Assembly (NCBI GenBank): GCA_015661825.1
Contig: DQVI01000224.1
Location: 1-40,544, forward strand
Source of the DNA: Novosphingobium capsulatum
GTDB taxonomy: Bacteria; Pseudomonadota; Alphaproteobacteria; Sphingomonadales; Sphingomonadaceae
Direction of reading: 5' to 3'
DNA: 40,544 nucleotides
Part shown: piece after piece, positions 17,819-27,492 of the stretch
Layout of the letters: every line of letters begins with the position of its first letter
Numbering within the stretch: position 1 is the first letter of the stretch
The notes under the pieces: model-generated
The model's input: only the letters and a program-made list of their open reading frames with translations
Database searches by the model: none
What the model was told of the DNA's origin: nothing
Translations under genes and position numbers: made by a program

Positions 17819-19072
17819 TCAGGCACTTTCCGGCAAAAGATCATGCAGGCCCGGACTGCACAATCCGCTCAATTCATGCTCGAATTGAGCCAGAATGGCC
17901 GAACGACTCCAGCGCGCAACAGCCCGTTGCCTCGCATTATGGCCTACGACATTTCGCAGGTTCGCATCATCCACCAACTTCTCGATGGCATCCGCGAAAC
18001 CGATGGCATCACCCGGAGAGGTGATCAGGCCGCAGCCGTCGACTTCGGCGGCGAGGCCCGTGCCCGGTTCGGCGGTGGCGGCGATGGCGCGGCCCGAGGC
18101 GAGCATGTTGGTGAGCTTGGAGGGGAGTACCAGGTCTGCGGCGCCGGCGATCTGGGGAAGAAGGTGCACGCTGGCCATGCCCAGGAGGTCGGACAGGCGC
18201 TCGCGCGGTTGCAGGTCGTGGAACTGGATGTTGTCGAGGTCGGCCGAACTTTCGATCAGGCGGGCGCGGTTGGGGCCGTTGCCGCAGACCACGAACATCA
18301 GGTCCTTGCGATGCCGGAGCAGGCGCGCGGCCTCGACCACGATCTCGATGCCCTGCTTGTTGGCGATATTGCCCGAATAGATCGCCACATGGGGCCGCTC
18401 GATGCCCCATTCCGCGCGGTAGGGCGAAGGCCCTTCGAGGGGAACGACCTCGTCGATATTGGCCCAGTTGCGGAATTCGACGATGCGGTCGGCCGGTACG
18501 CCCTTTTCGCGCAGCTTGGCGCACATCTGGGGCGAGATCGTGCTCACGCGGTCAGCCGCGATGGCCCATGACTCGAACCGTCGCGCCGCATTGCCCAACA
18601 TGCCGCCATCCTTGAGCAGGCCGGTGGCGAAGGCGGCTTCGACCTCGAAATCCTGGATGTGCAGCCAGAACTTCGCCCCCGTCTGCCGCGCCACCATGCG
18701 CGCGGCCATCATCGAGATCAGCGAAGGCGCGATGCCGATCACCACATCGGGCTTGTTCCGGCGCGCCTCGGCCAGAAGCGCGGGCAGGGCCCGCGCGGTA
18801 AAGGTCATATGATGCAGCAGACGCCGCTTGCCGTCCGGATTCTCGGGCACATAGTTGGGCAGGCGCACCACGCGCACGCCCTTCTCCACCGAAACCCGCG
18901 CCCCGCCCCCGGCATAGGCCGGATCGACCTTCCACTGCGGATAATAAGGCTTGGCGGCAACGACCGTGACACTGTGCCCGGCCTGCGCCAGGAACTGCGC
19001 CATGCCCGCCGTATAGGGCCCGATGCCGACCATTTCGGGCGCGTAATTGATACCCAGGATCAGAATGTTCAC
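17819..19072 (-). CDS. WcaI-like glycosyltransferase (GT4)
   Basis: About 417 residues. NILILGINYAPEMVGIGPYTAGMAQFLAQAGH, KPYYPQWKV and WLHIQDFEVEAAFATGL are characteristic of WcaI, the colanic acid fucosyltransferase-type enzyme that lies next to gmd and fcl in enterobacteria. The donor domain has VAIYSGNIANKQGIEIVVEAA and VLPSKLTNMLASGRAIA instead of a standard EX7E. It probably transfers L-fucose, given the adjacent GDP-fucose genes. The start is GTG 19072, preceded by AGGT at 8 nt; a TTG at 19093 is less likely. Confidence 0.85.
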   Translation of the reverse strand: MNILILGINYAPEMVGIGPYTAGMAQFLAQAGHSVTVVAAKPYYPQWKVDPAYAGGGARVSVEKGVRVVRLPNYVPENPDGKRRLLHHMTFTARALPALLAEARRNKPDVVIGIAPSLISMMAARMVARQTGAKFWLHIQDFEVEAAFATGLLKDGGMLGNAARRFESWAIAADRVSTISPQMCAKLREKGVPADRIVEFRNWANIDEVVPLEGPSPYRAEWGIERPHVAIYSGNIANKQGIEIVVEAARLLRHRKDLMFVVCGNGPNRARLIESSADLDNIQFHDLQPRERLSDLLGMASVHLLPQIAGAADLVLPSKLTNMLASGRAIAATAEPGTGLAAEVDGCGLITSPGDAIGFADAIEKLVDDANLRNVVGHNARQRAVARWSRSAILAQFEHELSGLCSPGLHDLLPESA

Positions 19073-19128
19073 GAGATCAGACCTGCCAGACAAGAAGCGG
19101 GGGGAGCATTATCGTGGCGATCGGATCA

Positions 19129-20094
19129 TCAGGCAGGAGCAACCGATCGCTCCTGCGCGACATTGTCGAGAAACCACTGGTAGGTTTCGGCCACGCCCTG
19201 TTCGAGAGCGACCGAGGGTTGCCAGCCCATCGCCTCAAGACGGCTCGAATCCATGAGCTTGCGCATGGTGCCATCGGGCTTGCTGGCATCGAACACGATC
19301 TCGCCGGTAAAGCCGGTGACCCTGGCCACCAGTTCCGCCAGTTCGCGAATGGTCACGTCTTCGCCATAGCCGACGTTGATGTGGCTGAGCATGGGCTGGG
19401 TATTGGCCTCGTAGACCTCAAGCGGAAGATCCAGCACGAAGAGCGAGGCCTGCGCCATGTCGTCCACATGGAGAAATTCGCGACGCGGCGTGCCCGACCC
19501 CCAGATTGCCACCTGCTCCACCCCATCGCGCACGGCTTCGTGGAAGCGGCGGATCAGCGCGGGCATGACGTGGCTGTTCTCGGGATGGAAGTTGTCCCCC
19601 GGCCCATAGAGGTTGGTGGGCATCACGCTGCGATAGTCGGTGCCATATTGCCGGTTGTAGCTCTCGCATAGCTTGATCCCGGCGATCTTGGCGACCGCAT
19701 AAGGCTCGTTCGTCGGCTCGAGGATGCCCGTCAGCAACGCATCCTCGCGCATGGGCTGGGCCACTGCGCGCGGATAGATGCACGAGGAGCCCAGAAACAG
19801 CAGCTTCGAGACCCCTGCGGCAAAGGCCTGATGGATCACATTGCACTCGATCATCAGGTTTTCGTAGATGAAGTCGGCCGGATAGGTGTTGTTGGCGTGA
19901 ATGCCCCCCACCTTGGCCGCCGCCAGCACGACCGCATCGACCGGCTCGGCGGCAAAGAAGGCCTTCACCGCATCCTGGCTGGTCAGATCGAGTTGGGCAC
20001 GCGTGCGTGTCACCACGTCCACCCCCCGCTCGGTCAGCTTGCGGGTGATGGCCCCGCCCACCATGCCGCGGTGGCCTGCAACGAAGACACGCAT
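19129..20094 (-). CDS. fcl: GDP-L-fucose synthase
   Basis: A 321-residue bifunctional epimerase/reductase that converts GDP-4-keto-6-deoxy-D-mannose to GDP-L-fucose with NADPH. It shows the N-terminal [10 protein letters not shown] motif, [11 protein letters not shown] with the catalytic Ser and Cys, [15 protein letters not shown] with the Tyr-x3-Lys pair, and [21 protein letters not shown], all standard for Fcl/WcaG. ATG 20094 matches the usual start of the family. It follows gmd by 16 nt and is co-transcribed with it. Together they supply GDP-fucose to the EPS glycosyltransferases. Confidence 0.95.
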   Translation of the reverse strand: MRVFVAGHRGMVGGAITRKLTERGVDVVTRTRAQLDLTSQDAVKAFFAAEPVDAVVLAAAKVGGIHANNTYPADFIYENLMIECNVIHQAFAAGVSKLLFLGSSCIYPRAVAQPMREDALLTGILEPTNEPYAVAKIAGIKLCESYNRQYGTDYRSVMPTNLYGPGDNFHPENSHVMPALIRRFHEAVRDGVEQVAIWGSGTPRREFLHVDDMAQASLFVLDLPLEVYEANTQPMLSHINVGYGEDVTIRELAELVARVTGFTGEIVFDASKPDGTMRKLMDSSRLEAMGWQPSVALEQGVAETYQWFLDNVAQERSVAPA

Positions 20095-20110
20095 CGCCTT
20101 AGTGCTCCCT

Positions 20111-21238
20111 TCAGGATTCCAGCGAGACCGGAACGTTGAAGCCATGCTGCTTGAGCAGGGCGTGCCGCTTGGCGACCTTGAGATCCTCTGCGACCATTTC
20201 CTCGCACATCGTCTGGACCTTGATTTCCGGCACCCAGCCCAGCTTTTCCTTGGCCTTGGCCGGATCCCCCAGCAGCGTCTCGACTTCCGCAGGGCGGAAA
20301 TAGCGCGGATCGATCCGCACGATCACGTCGCCCTCGGCCACCGAGGGGGCGTCATCGCCGGTCACCGCCTCGACGATGCCGACCTCATCAACGCCCTCGC
20401 CCTCGAAGCGCAGGGTGATGCCCAGATGGGCCGCCGACCAGGTGATGAACTCGCGCACAGAATACTGCACACCAGTGGCGATCACGAAGTCCTCGGGCTG
20501 GTCCTGTTGCAGCATCATCCACTGCATGCGGACATAGTCCTTGGCATGACCCCAGTCGCGCAGGGAGTCGATATTGCCCATGTAGAGGCACGGTTCGAGC
20601 CCTTGCGCGATATTTGCCAGACCACGCGTGATCTTGCGGGTCACGAAGGTTTCGCCGCGACGCGGGCTCTCGTGATTGAACAGCACGCCGTTGCAGGCAT
20701 ACATGCCATAGGCTTCACGGTAGTTGACCGTGATCCAGTAGGCATAGAGCTTGGCCACGGCGTAAGGCGAACGCGGATAGAACGGCGTCGTCTCGCGCTG
20801 CGGAATTTCCTGGACCAGGCCATAGAGTTCGGACGTCGAGGCCTGGTAGAAGCGGGTCTTCTTTTCCAGACCGAGGAAGCGGATCGCCTCAAGCAGGCGA
20901 AGCGTTCCGATGGCGTCGACATCGGCGGTGTATTCGGGAGCCTCGAAGCTCACGGCAACGTGGCTCTGCGCGCCCAGATTGTAGACTTCGTCAGGCTGGA
21001 TTTCCTGAACGATGCGCGTCAGGTTCGAAGTATCCGACAAGTCGCCATAGTGCAGCTTGAGATCGGGCGACGGCGTGTGCGGATCCTGGTAGATATGATC
21101 GATGCGCTGCGTATTGAACAGCGAGGCACGGCGCTTGATGCCATGCACTTCATAGCCCTTTTCGAGCAGAAATTCTGCAAGATAAGAACCGTCCTGGCCC
21201 GTCACGCCCGTGATAAGGGCAACCTTCTTACCGCTCAA
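20111..21238 (-). CDS. gmd: GDP-mannose 4,6-dehydratase
   Basis: A 375-residue extended SDR enzyme that dehydrates GDP-D-mannose to GDP-4-keto-6-deoxymannose. The motifs [41 protein letters not shown] and [20 protein letters not shown] are diagnostic, as is [17 protein letters not shown]. The start is TTG 21238, with AAGGGA at 7 nt; no ATG fits. It is the first gene of the minus-strand EPS unit, so its promoter must lie in the 716-nt gap that also serves wza. Confidence 0.96.
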   Translation of the reverse strand: MSGKKVALITGVTGQDGSYLAEFLLEKGYEVHGIKRRASLFNTQRIDHIYQDPHTPSPDLKLHYGDLSDTSNLTRIVQEIQPDEVYNLGAQSHVAVSFEAPEYTADVDAIGTLRLLEAIRFLGLEKKTRFYQASTSELYGLVQEIPQRETTPFYPRSPYAVAKLYAYWITVNYREAYGMYACNGVLFNHESPRRGETFVTRKITRGLANIAQGLEPCLYMGNIDSLRDWGHAKDYVRMQWMMLQQDQPEDFVIATGVQYSVREFITWSAAHLGITLRFEGEGVDEVGIVEAVTGDDAPSVAEGDVIVRIDPRYFRPAEVETLLGDPAKAKEKLGWVPEIKVQTMCEEMVAEDLKVAKRHALLKQHGFNVPVSLES

Positions 21239-21954
21239 CGCCCGTTCCCTTCAATCGAAGACAGCCAGTCGACCGACAACGAAAGCCCGCCAGGGAAGAA
21301 CCCTTCAGACCCATCGCGCCATCAACTCCTCTGTCTGAGCTTCATTCAAACTATCTGCCATCAACAAGGCACCCGTCAATGCCTTTATGCTGCATGTGCA
21401 CAATTACTGCTGTTTTAAGACATGACGAATTACTGCGAATACATCGCCGAAATTCATGGAATCGGGGAAATTCTGAAAAAACAGCCCTCCAGAAAGACAT
21501 GCAAGCAACTGATCATAAAGGCGGACACCCTGATCTTCATAGCCTCGAATCAATGTGCACAACAAAGTCTCCTATCCGGCATGTCCCAAACCGGGTTTCA
21601 CTTCGACATCGCTCACAGTGTCACATGCAGCGCGCCATACCCGAACAGCCCCAGCCTCGATCGACAGCGAAATTGGCACGAGGCGCCGCATTCCTGACTA
21701 TATCCGCAAGCCGGAAGCCCCATTTCGCGACAGGACAGCTTCTTATTATTGCACCGCACGCGCCCCATCCAAAATGGTGATATAACACCGTAGTTTACCG
21801 AACAAACAAATGGTTACCATCATTTAAATCATACGGATTTGGTGTATTTTATTGCAGTCGCCACACCGTATTGCAACTTGCAAAACAGGTTGCACAGGCA
21901 GTGCGACCATGCCATGCCGCACTGCCGCAACCAAATGCAGTCCTTGGGGGTAAA
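21239..21954. promoter_or_regulatory. Divergent regulatory region between gmd and wza
   Basis: This 716-nt stretch holds no credible gene; the short frames in it lack ribosome binding sites and family features. It separates the two main EPS units, so it should carry both promoters. Readable elements near wza are the palindrome ATGGT-T-ACCAT (21810-21820), GGTG/CACC arms at 21776-21789, and four TTGCA pentamers beginning at 21852, 21871, 21878 and 21890, two of them within TTGCAA-C-TTGCAA. The AT-rich TATTTTAT near 21845 could be a -10 region. All functional roles are inferred. Confidence 0.45.
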
Positions 21955-22530
21955 GTGAAGACTCTGCGATTCTCGGTTGTCATCCCTGCTCTTTTGATGT
22001 CGGCTTGCGCATCGCTGGAAGGACATCATCTGGTCACTGCCGGGGAACGGTTCGCCCCGGCCCCTGCCACCGCTCCCTACGTCCTCGACGTGGGCGACAT
22101 GCTGCACGTCCAGGTCTATGGCGAAGCCACGATTGCCGGCGACTATGCCGTCGAAACGGATGGCAAGATCGATTTGCCACTGATCGGCCGCATCGATGCC
22201 GCAGGCAAGACCGCCGGAGAAGTCGCACAGAATGCGACTGCCCTGTACGGTGCCGGATACTTGAAGTCTCCCAGCGTTACTGCCGAAGTACGCGTCTATC
22301 GCCCGTTCTTCATCCTGGGCGAAGTCGGCATGGCCGGACAGTATCCCTATGTGCCGGGCATGACCGCGCGCGCGGCCATTGCCGTTGCCAAGGGCTTCAC
22401 CCCGCGCGCCAACACCAAGTTCCTGTTCATCCGCCGCGCGGGCAGCGATCACGAAGATGCCTTCAAGCTGACGGCAGCACTGCGCATCTATCCGGGCGAC
22501 ACGGTGCGCATCGGTGAGCGCTATTTCTGA
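21955..22530 (+). CDS. wza: Short Wza-like polysaccharide export lipoprotein (OPX)
   Basis: A 191-residue outer-membrane-associated export protein. The start is GTG 21955 after a GGGGG site. The signal peptide KTLRFSVVIPALLMSAC ends in a lipobox with Cys18 as the predicted lipid-modified residue. YVLDVGDMLHVQVYGEATIAGDYAVETDGKIDLPLIGRI is the polysaccharide export motif, followed by a single SLBB-like domain (FFILGEVGMAGQYPYVPGMTARAAIAVAKGF) from about residue 110. It is about half the length of enterobacterial Wza and lacks the C-terminal helix that makes the outer-membrane pore. The beta-barrel gene that overlaps its end may supply that pore. Confidence 0.9.
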   Translation: MKTLRFSVVIPALLMSACASLEGHHLVTAGERFAPAPATAPYVLDVGDMLHVQVYGEATIAGDYAVETDGKIDLPLIGRIDAAGKTAGEVAQNATALYGAGYLKSPSVTAEVRVYRPFFILGEVGMAGQYPYVPGMTARAAIAVAKGFTPRANTKFLFIRRAGSDHEDAFKLTAALRIYPGDTVRIGERYF

Positions 22531-22621
22531 GTTGGGCCGCCTTGCGGCTTGCGGTATCCGATCGGCGCCGTGGGTGCCATCGGCGCCAATTCTGATGAAC
22601 GCAGAACGGCACGTGTTCCAA

Positions 22622-23962
22622 ATGCCTTCTTCCACCGCGTCCTTCCTGGACGGTGCGCCGCGGCGCGCCCGCGTTCTGGCTGGTTTCGGGGCGCTGCTCT
22701 GCGCGGGCACGTCTCTTCCGGCCCATGCGCAAGTGGCCGAATCCCTGCTCGTCGATGCCGATTATCCGGCCGGTTTTCGGGCCTATCGCCAGTTGGGGGT
22801 CACCGAAAACGGCGATGGCGATCCTTGGACGCAGCGTGGCATCCAGACCGGCTCGATCACGATCATGCCCAGGCTGGGTACCGAGGTCGCGGGCACCTCG
22901 AACGCCTTCACCAGCGAGACGGGCGCCATCGCTACCCCGATTATTACGGTCAGCCCCTCGGTTCAGGCCTATTCCAACTGGTCCCGCCATTGGATCGGAC
23001 TGGTCGCGAACGGGGACTTCGCACGCTATGTCGGGCAATCGCGGCGCAATGAAAATCGCTGGATGCTGTCGGCCTCGGGCGTCTTCAACCTGAACAGCGC
23101 CCTGTCGGCCTCGGGACAGATCGCCGACGAACAGATCGCGCTCAACCGTTTCTCGGGCGAACTGAGCAGCGACGCAGCCTCGGTGGCCATCATCCGGCAG
23201 AAAAGCGCCCTGGCAGGCGTGGAATACGCGATGGGCAAGGCCAAGGCTTCCGCGGGGGTCGAATTCTACAATCTCGATTTCCAGCGCATCTTGTTGAGCG
23301 ATGGCAGCGCATCCGACCAGTCCAACCGCAACCACAACGTCGTGCGATTCAATGGACAGCTCGAATATAGCCCGATCCCCGATCTGACCGTGTTCGCGCA
23401 GGGACTCTATGCGCACTTCGACTACTACCAGTTGACCAGCCCCTCGCTGGCGACCAGCAATTTCTCCAGCGTTCGCGCTCTTGCCGGCCTGCGCTGGGAA
23501 TTGCAGGGGCTCGCCCGCGTCACCGTGGCGGGCGGGTATGCCCGGCGCAATTTCTCCGGTCTGGGCCTCCCCGCGATCGGGCGGGCGAGTGTCGAGGGGC
23601 GCGTCGAACTGTTCCCTTCCGCGCTCACGACCCTGACGGTCGAGGCGATGCACCGCCTGTCGGAAGGCCGCCTGATCGATTCATCGCCGCTCATGCAGGA
23701 TTCGCTCCACGTGCGCGCCAGCTATGAACCACGACGCAATCTGATCATCAACGTGGACGGCAACACGCTGCGCCAGAGCTACCTTCTGGCCACGCAAGTC
23801 AGCCGGATTCAAAGCCTTACTTTCAGCGGGCGCCTGCTGGTCTCCCAAAACTGGGAACTGGGCGCGAGGCTGGCCCTGTCAAAACGCCATACCACCGGTC
23901 TCTCGACCGATTACGTCATTCAGGAAACCAATGGCGGTCTTTCCGCCACGTTCAAACTTTAA
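22622..23962 (+). CDS. Outer-membrane beta-barrel protein of EPS export
   Basis: About 446 residues. The signal peptide ends at AHAQ near residue 37. The mature part is a chain of alternating amphipathic strands with aromatic girdles, for example ITIMPRLGTEVAGTSNAFTS and LTVFAQGLYAHFDYYQL, and the last strand GGLSATFKL ends in the hydrophobic-x-Leu pattern of barrel assembly signals. It fits the BBP2-type outer membrane beta-barrel family often placed in sphingomonad EPS loci. The start is uncertain: ATG 22622 and ATG 22595 are candidates; a GTG at 22514 would overlap wza. It lies between the short Wza and Wzc, so a role as the outer-membrane exit channel is likely. Confidence 0.78.
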   Translation: MPSSTASFLDGAPRRARVLAGFGALLCAGTSLPAHAQVAESLLVDADYPAGFRAYRQLGVTENGDGDPWTQRGIQTGSITIMPRLGTEVAGTSNAFTSETGAIATPIITVSPSVQAYSNWSRHWIGLVANGDFARYVGQSRRNENRWMLSASGVFNLNSALSASGQIADEQIALNRFSGELSSDAASVAIIRQKSALAGVEYAMGKAKASAGVEFYNLDFQRILLSDGSASDQSNRNHNVVRFNGQLEYSPIPDLTVFAQGLYAHFDYYQLTSPSLATSNFSSVRALAGLRWELQGLARVTVAGGYARRNFSGLGLPAIGRASVEGRVELFPSALTTLTVEAMHRLSEGRLIDSSPLMQDSLHVRASYEPRRNLIINVDGNTLRQSYLLATQVSRIQSLTFSGRLLVSQNWELGARLALSKRHTTGLSTDYVIQETNGGLSATFKL

Positions 23963-23998
23963 CACCGCAACAGACACATCAAGCTGAGCAGGCCCGAC

Positions 23999-26125
23999 AT
24001 GGAAATCGCAATTGCCCAACAGGACGAGTCGACGCTGGCCGAGGTCATCTTGCGCGCGCGTGACGTTTTTTCGAGGCGCAAGAAAATCTTCTTCGCCGTT
24101 TCGGCAACCTGCTTCGTTGGGATTGGCGCGCTCGTGTTCGCCTTGCCCGCGCAATATGTCGCCATCTCGCACATCCGCATCGATCCCACCCGCGATCCCG
24201 TCGCCTCGCAGACGGGCGAGATCAAGACCGGCCTGACCGACGAAGCGATCCAGACCGAGGTGGCCGCATTCTACTCGCTGGGCCTGGCCAAGAGCGTCGT
24301 CGATGACCTGCAACTGACCAAGGACCCCGAACTGGCCAAGACCAGTGTTCCGCTCAGCCAGGACGATTTGCGCGTCGTTGTCGCCAACACCCTGCTGCGC
24401 AATCTGACCGTCACCCGCGAGCAGCAGACCTACGTCCTCGACGTGAGCTACAAGAACCACGATCCGGTCAAGGCGGCACAGATCGCCAATGCCTTTTCCG
24501 AGCATTACATCAAGGGTGCCGTGGGCGCGCGCACCAGCGTCGCGAGTGCCCAGGCCGACTGGTATCAGCAGCAGCTCGAAAAGTTGAGCAAGCAGATCAG
24601 CGAGGCCGACGATGCCGCCGCCCGGTTCAAGGCCGCCAATGGCCTGACCGTCAGTTCGGCAGCGGCCGGCAGCTATGCCGGAACGCTCGCCGACCAGGAA
24701 GTGCCCGCGCTGGCCGGCAGCCTCGCCGACGCAGAATCGACCGCCGCCGCCGCCCGTGCCCAGTATCAGGCCGCGCTCGCCCAGGCGCAGCGCCATGGCC
24801 CCGGTTCGGTCCAGGCCGTGCTCGATTCGCCGGTCGTCACCCAGTTGAAGGCCCAGCGCGCGCAGATCGTGCAGATGCAGACCTCGACCAACGCCAACTA
24901 TGGCCCGCTGCATCCCACCGCCCGGCAGAGCAACGCCAGCCTTGCCGATATCGACGCCCAGATCGCTTCGGAAAGCCGCAAGATCATCTCGGCGCTCGGC
25001 TCGGCCGCCGTTTCGGCCCAGGCCCGCGCCGACAGCCTGCGCGGGGCGCTTGGCCAGATCGACCATGTTCGCAAGGACCAGGCCCAGGCCAGCGTGGAAG
25101 CCAATGCGCTCGACCGCGAGGCCGACGCCAAGCGCGAGCTCTACAAGCAGCTGAGCACGGAAGCCCAGACCAGCCTGCAATCGGCGCAGAACTCGATGTC
25201 GTCGGCCACCATCGTCGATCACGCGATTCCGCCGCAGGATCCGGCCTCGCCCAACCGTCCGCTGTTCCTCGTGCTTGCGGCCATGCTCGGGATCATGGCA
25301 GGCGCGGCGACCATCGCCGTCCAGGAAATGCTCTCGGGATCGGTCCGCAGCACCGACGACATCGAAAAGAAGCTCGGCCTGCGCCTGCTGACGGCGGTGC
25401 CCGCGGTCAACGATCCGCGCCCGGCCTCGCTGATCGTCGGCAAGCCGACCTCGATCTATGCCGAATCCTTCCGTATCGCCCGTACCGGCCTGTTCGGCTC
25501 GCGCGGGTGGCCCGAGGATTCCCCGGTCATCGCCTTCACCTCGTCGCTCCCCGCCGAAGGCAAGACCACCTCGTCGCTGGCCTTTGCCCGTTCGCTGGCC
25601 GATACCGGTCGCCGCACGCTGATCATCGATTGCGACGTGCGCCGCGCCGCCCTGCCCGGTGCCTCGGGCATTCCCGCGCGCGAGCATGGCCTGACCGAAT
25701 ACTTGCGCGGCCAGGCCGAGATCGAGGACATCCTGATCCCCGCGCGTGACGATGATCCGCTCGCGATGATCCTGGTCAATGCCCCCTATTTCAGCGCCAC
25801 CAACCTGTTCGACACCGAACGCATGGCCAGGCTGGTCGAGTGGGCGCGCGCCAACTTCGATCAGGTCGTGCTCGACCTTCCGCCGATCGTCGGCCTTGCC
25901 GATGGCCGCTATCTGGCCGCGCTGGCCGACGTGGTGATCTTCGTGATCAAGTGGAACTCCACCCCGCTTTCGGCGGCCCGCAGCGCGCTCGACGCGCTTC
26001 AGGACATCGGCAAGCCGCCCGCTGGCGTGCTCGTCAACGCGGTGTCCGAAAACTCGGAAATGCTGGCCTCGGGCTATTACTACCTCAACCGCTATTCGAG
26101 CTATTACAACGACGCCAAGGCCTGA
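23999..26125 (+). CDS. wzc: Wzc-like polysaccharide co-polymerase with BY-kinase domain
   Basis: A 708-residue inner-membrane protein. The N-terminal Wzz domain has a membrane segment near residues 30-50, a long periplasmic coiled-coil region (about 180-420) and a second membrane segment at FLVLAAMLGIMAGAATIAV. The cytoplasmic kinase has Walker A SSLPAEGKTTSS (Lys522), Walker A' LIIDCDVRR and Walker B VVLDLPPI. The C-terminus is a tyrosine cluster with six Tyr between 693 and 703. It sets chain length and couples polymerisation to export through cyclic autophosphorylation. Kinase and membrane halves are fused, as in proteobacteria. A cognate low-molecular-weight phosphatase (Wzb) is not in the window. 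Confidence 0.93.
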   Translation: MEIAIAQQDESTLAEVILRARDVFSRRKKIFFAVSATCFVGIGALVFALPAQYVAISHIRIDPTRDPVASQTGEIKTGLTDEAIQTEVAAFYSLGLAKSVVDDLQLTKDPELAKTSVPLSQDDLRVVVANTLLRNLTVTREQQTYVLDVSYKNHDPVKAAQIANAFSEHYIKGAVGARTSVASAQADWYQQQLEKLSKQISEADDAAARFKAANGLTVSSAAAGSYAGTLADQEVPALAGSLADAESTAAAARAQYQAALAQAQRHGPGSVQAVLDSPVVTQLKAQRAQIVQMQTSTNANYGPLHPTARQSNASLADIDAQIASESRKIISALGSAAVSAQARADSLRGALGQIDHVRKDQAQASVEANALDREADAKRELYKQLSTEAQTSLQSAQNSMSSATIVDHAIPPQDPASPNRPLFLVLAAMLGIMAGAATIAVQEMLSGSVRSTDDIEKKLGLRLLTAVPAVNDPRPASLIVGKPTSIYAESFRIARTGLFGSRGWPEDSPVIAFTSSLPAEGKTTSSLAFARSLADTGRRTLIIDCDVRRAALPGASGIPAREHGLTEYLRGQAEIEDILIPARDDDPLAMILVNAPYFSATNLFDTERMARLVEWARANFDQVVLDLPPIVGLADGRYLAALADVVIFVIKWNSTPLSAARSALDALQDIGKPPAGVLVNAVSENSEMLASGYYYLNRYSSYYNDAKA

Positions 26126-26164
26126 GCCCTGAAAGGATCCTGACCATCGGCAAGAGGATGGGGC

Positions 26165-26182
26165 CCCGCCCGTACGGGCGGG
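26165..26182. promoter_or_regulatory. 18-bp perfect palindrome just upstream of the second flippase gene
   Basis: CCCGCCCGTACGGGCGGG is perfectly self-complementary and ends 13 nt before the ATG at 26196. It lies in the 70-nt gap after wzc. As RNA it would form a strong stem with little loop, covering the place where a ribosome binding site would be; as DNA it could be an operator or a transcription-attenuating stem. There is no U run, so a simple terminator is unlikely. Confidence 0.45.
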
Positions 26183-26195
26183 CCCTGCCCCGGAC

Positions 26196-27482
26196 ATGAG
26201 CAGGCCAAACCACAGCCTGGGCGATCTGGCCCGCTACGGCGCCGCGCTGGCCGGAACGGCGGGCAGTTCGGGAGCCCAGTTTCTCCTCACCCTGGCCCTG
26301 CTCGGGCGCATGCCGCCTGCCGATTTTGCCCGTTATTCATTCCTGATGATCGTGAGCCAGCTGGTCTGGGGACTGGGCGGGGCGCTGTTTTCCGCGCCGC
26401 TCGCCAGTCTGCTGGCCCATCCCGACAGCGCGCGCGCGCAAGTCTCCAGCCAGGCGGTGGTGCGCCTCCAGCCGCTCTTCGCGCTGGCCTGCGCGGTGCT
26501 GTCGCTGACGGTGGCGCTGTTGATCGGCGCGGGGCTTACCGAAAGCCTCGTCTATGCCGTGCTGGTGGCTGCGGGCGGCATCCGCCAGTTCCTGCGCGTG
26601 GCGGGCTACAGCGAGGGCCGTCAGGCCCGCATCGTGGGTTCCGACCTGCTCTACACGGCCTGCGTGCTTGGGCTGACTGCCACGCTCGCCCTCCGGCACC
26701 GACAGGATCTCTATCTCGTCCTGGGCATCCTCACCGCCGGTCATCTGATCGGGCTGCTGCCCTTGCTGCGTCTGCTGCCCCGCGCGCTCGCACAAGTCCC
26801 CACGCGGGCTTCGCTGGGCGAATACCGGCGGATCTGGCGCGAGAGCGCGGCCTGGTCGCTGATCGGGCTGATCGCCACCGAGACCACCGGCAATGCCCAC
26901 AGCTATATCGTGACCGCGATTGCCGGGCCGGGCGGTTTTGCCGCGGTTGCAGCCAGCACGGTCCTGTCCAAGCCGGGAACGGTCGCGCTCAATGCGCTGA
27001 GCGAACTCGAACGCGCGCGCATGGCCCGGCTGTGCGGGCCGGGCGACCGGGCGCGCCTGATCGCCACGCGCCGCCTGTTTCGCGCCGTTGCCCTTGCCGC
27101 CTGGCTGGCCACGGCGGGGCTGACCTGGGCCGCGCTCCATGGCTGGCCCGGCCTGCTGTTTCACGACCAGTACGACCTGCACGCCTTGCGCGTGGCCGGG
27201 TGGCTGTGGACGGCGGCCATGCTCATCCGCTGCCTCTATCTGCCCGAGGCCGTCGAAATGCAGGCACGCGGGGCCTTTTCAGAACTGGCCTGGCCCCGTA
27301 TCCTGGGGGCTCCGGTCAGTCTGGCAGGGTCTCTGCTGCTCGTGCTGATGGCCCCGCCCGAGTGGACGATTGTGGCCATCTGCCTTGGCGAAGGCCTGTC
27401 GGCCCTGGCCCTGCTGCGTGCCCATGCCCGCTTGACCGGCAGGCAGGGCTGCGAGACGGAAAGGCAAGGAGCGCCCGCATGA
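26196..27482 (+). CDS. Second flippase-like membrane protein (MOP/Wzx-like)
   Basis: A 428-residue protein with 11-12 hydrophobic segments. The N-terminus AALAGTAGSSGAQFLLTLALLGRMPPADFARYSFLMIV is the usual first-helix pattern of polysaccharide translocases, including the short A-D-F-A-x-Y turn. It lacks strong motifs, so it is called by topology and context. It lies between wzc and a GT2 gene on the same strand. A second flippase beside the Wzx at 13559 may mean two polymers, or a subunit-specific transporter. Confidence 0.72.
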   Translation: MSRPNHSLGDLARYGAALAGTAGSSGAQFLLTLALLGRMPPADFARYSFLMIVSQLVWGLGGALFSAPLASLLAHPDSARAQVSSQAVVRLQPLFALACAVLSLTVALLIGAGLTESLVYAVLVAAGGIRQFLRVAGYSEGRQARIVGSDLLYTACVLGLTATLALRHRQDLYLVLGILTAGHLIGLLPLLRLLPRALAQVPTRASLGEYRRIWRESAAWSLIGLIATETTGNAHSYIVTAIAGPGGFAAVAASTVLSKPGTVALNALSELERARMARLCGPGDRARLIATRRLFRAVALAAWLATAGLTWAALHGWPGLLFHDQYDLHALRVAGWLWTAAMLIRCLYLPEAVEMQARGAFSELAWPRILGAPVSLAGSLLLVLMAPPEWTIVAICLGEGLSALALLRAHARLTGRQGCETERQGAPA

Positions 27483-27492
27483 TGGTCCCTGC

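Noticed and set aside
21379..21785. Several short frames in the gmd/wza gap
   Set aside because: They lack ribosome binding sites, overlap each other in different frames and show no domain; the gap is better read as regulatory.
23879..26197. Minus-strand frame of 772 codons opposite wzc
   Set aside because: The opposite strand encodes a full Wzc with Walker motifs and tyrosine tail. The antisense frame has Gly/Arg-rich low-complexity sequence and no start context.
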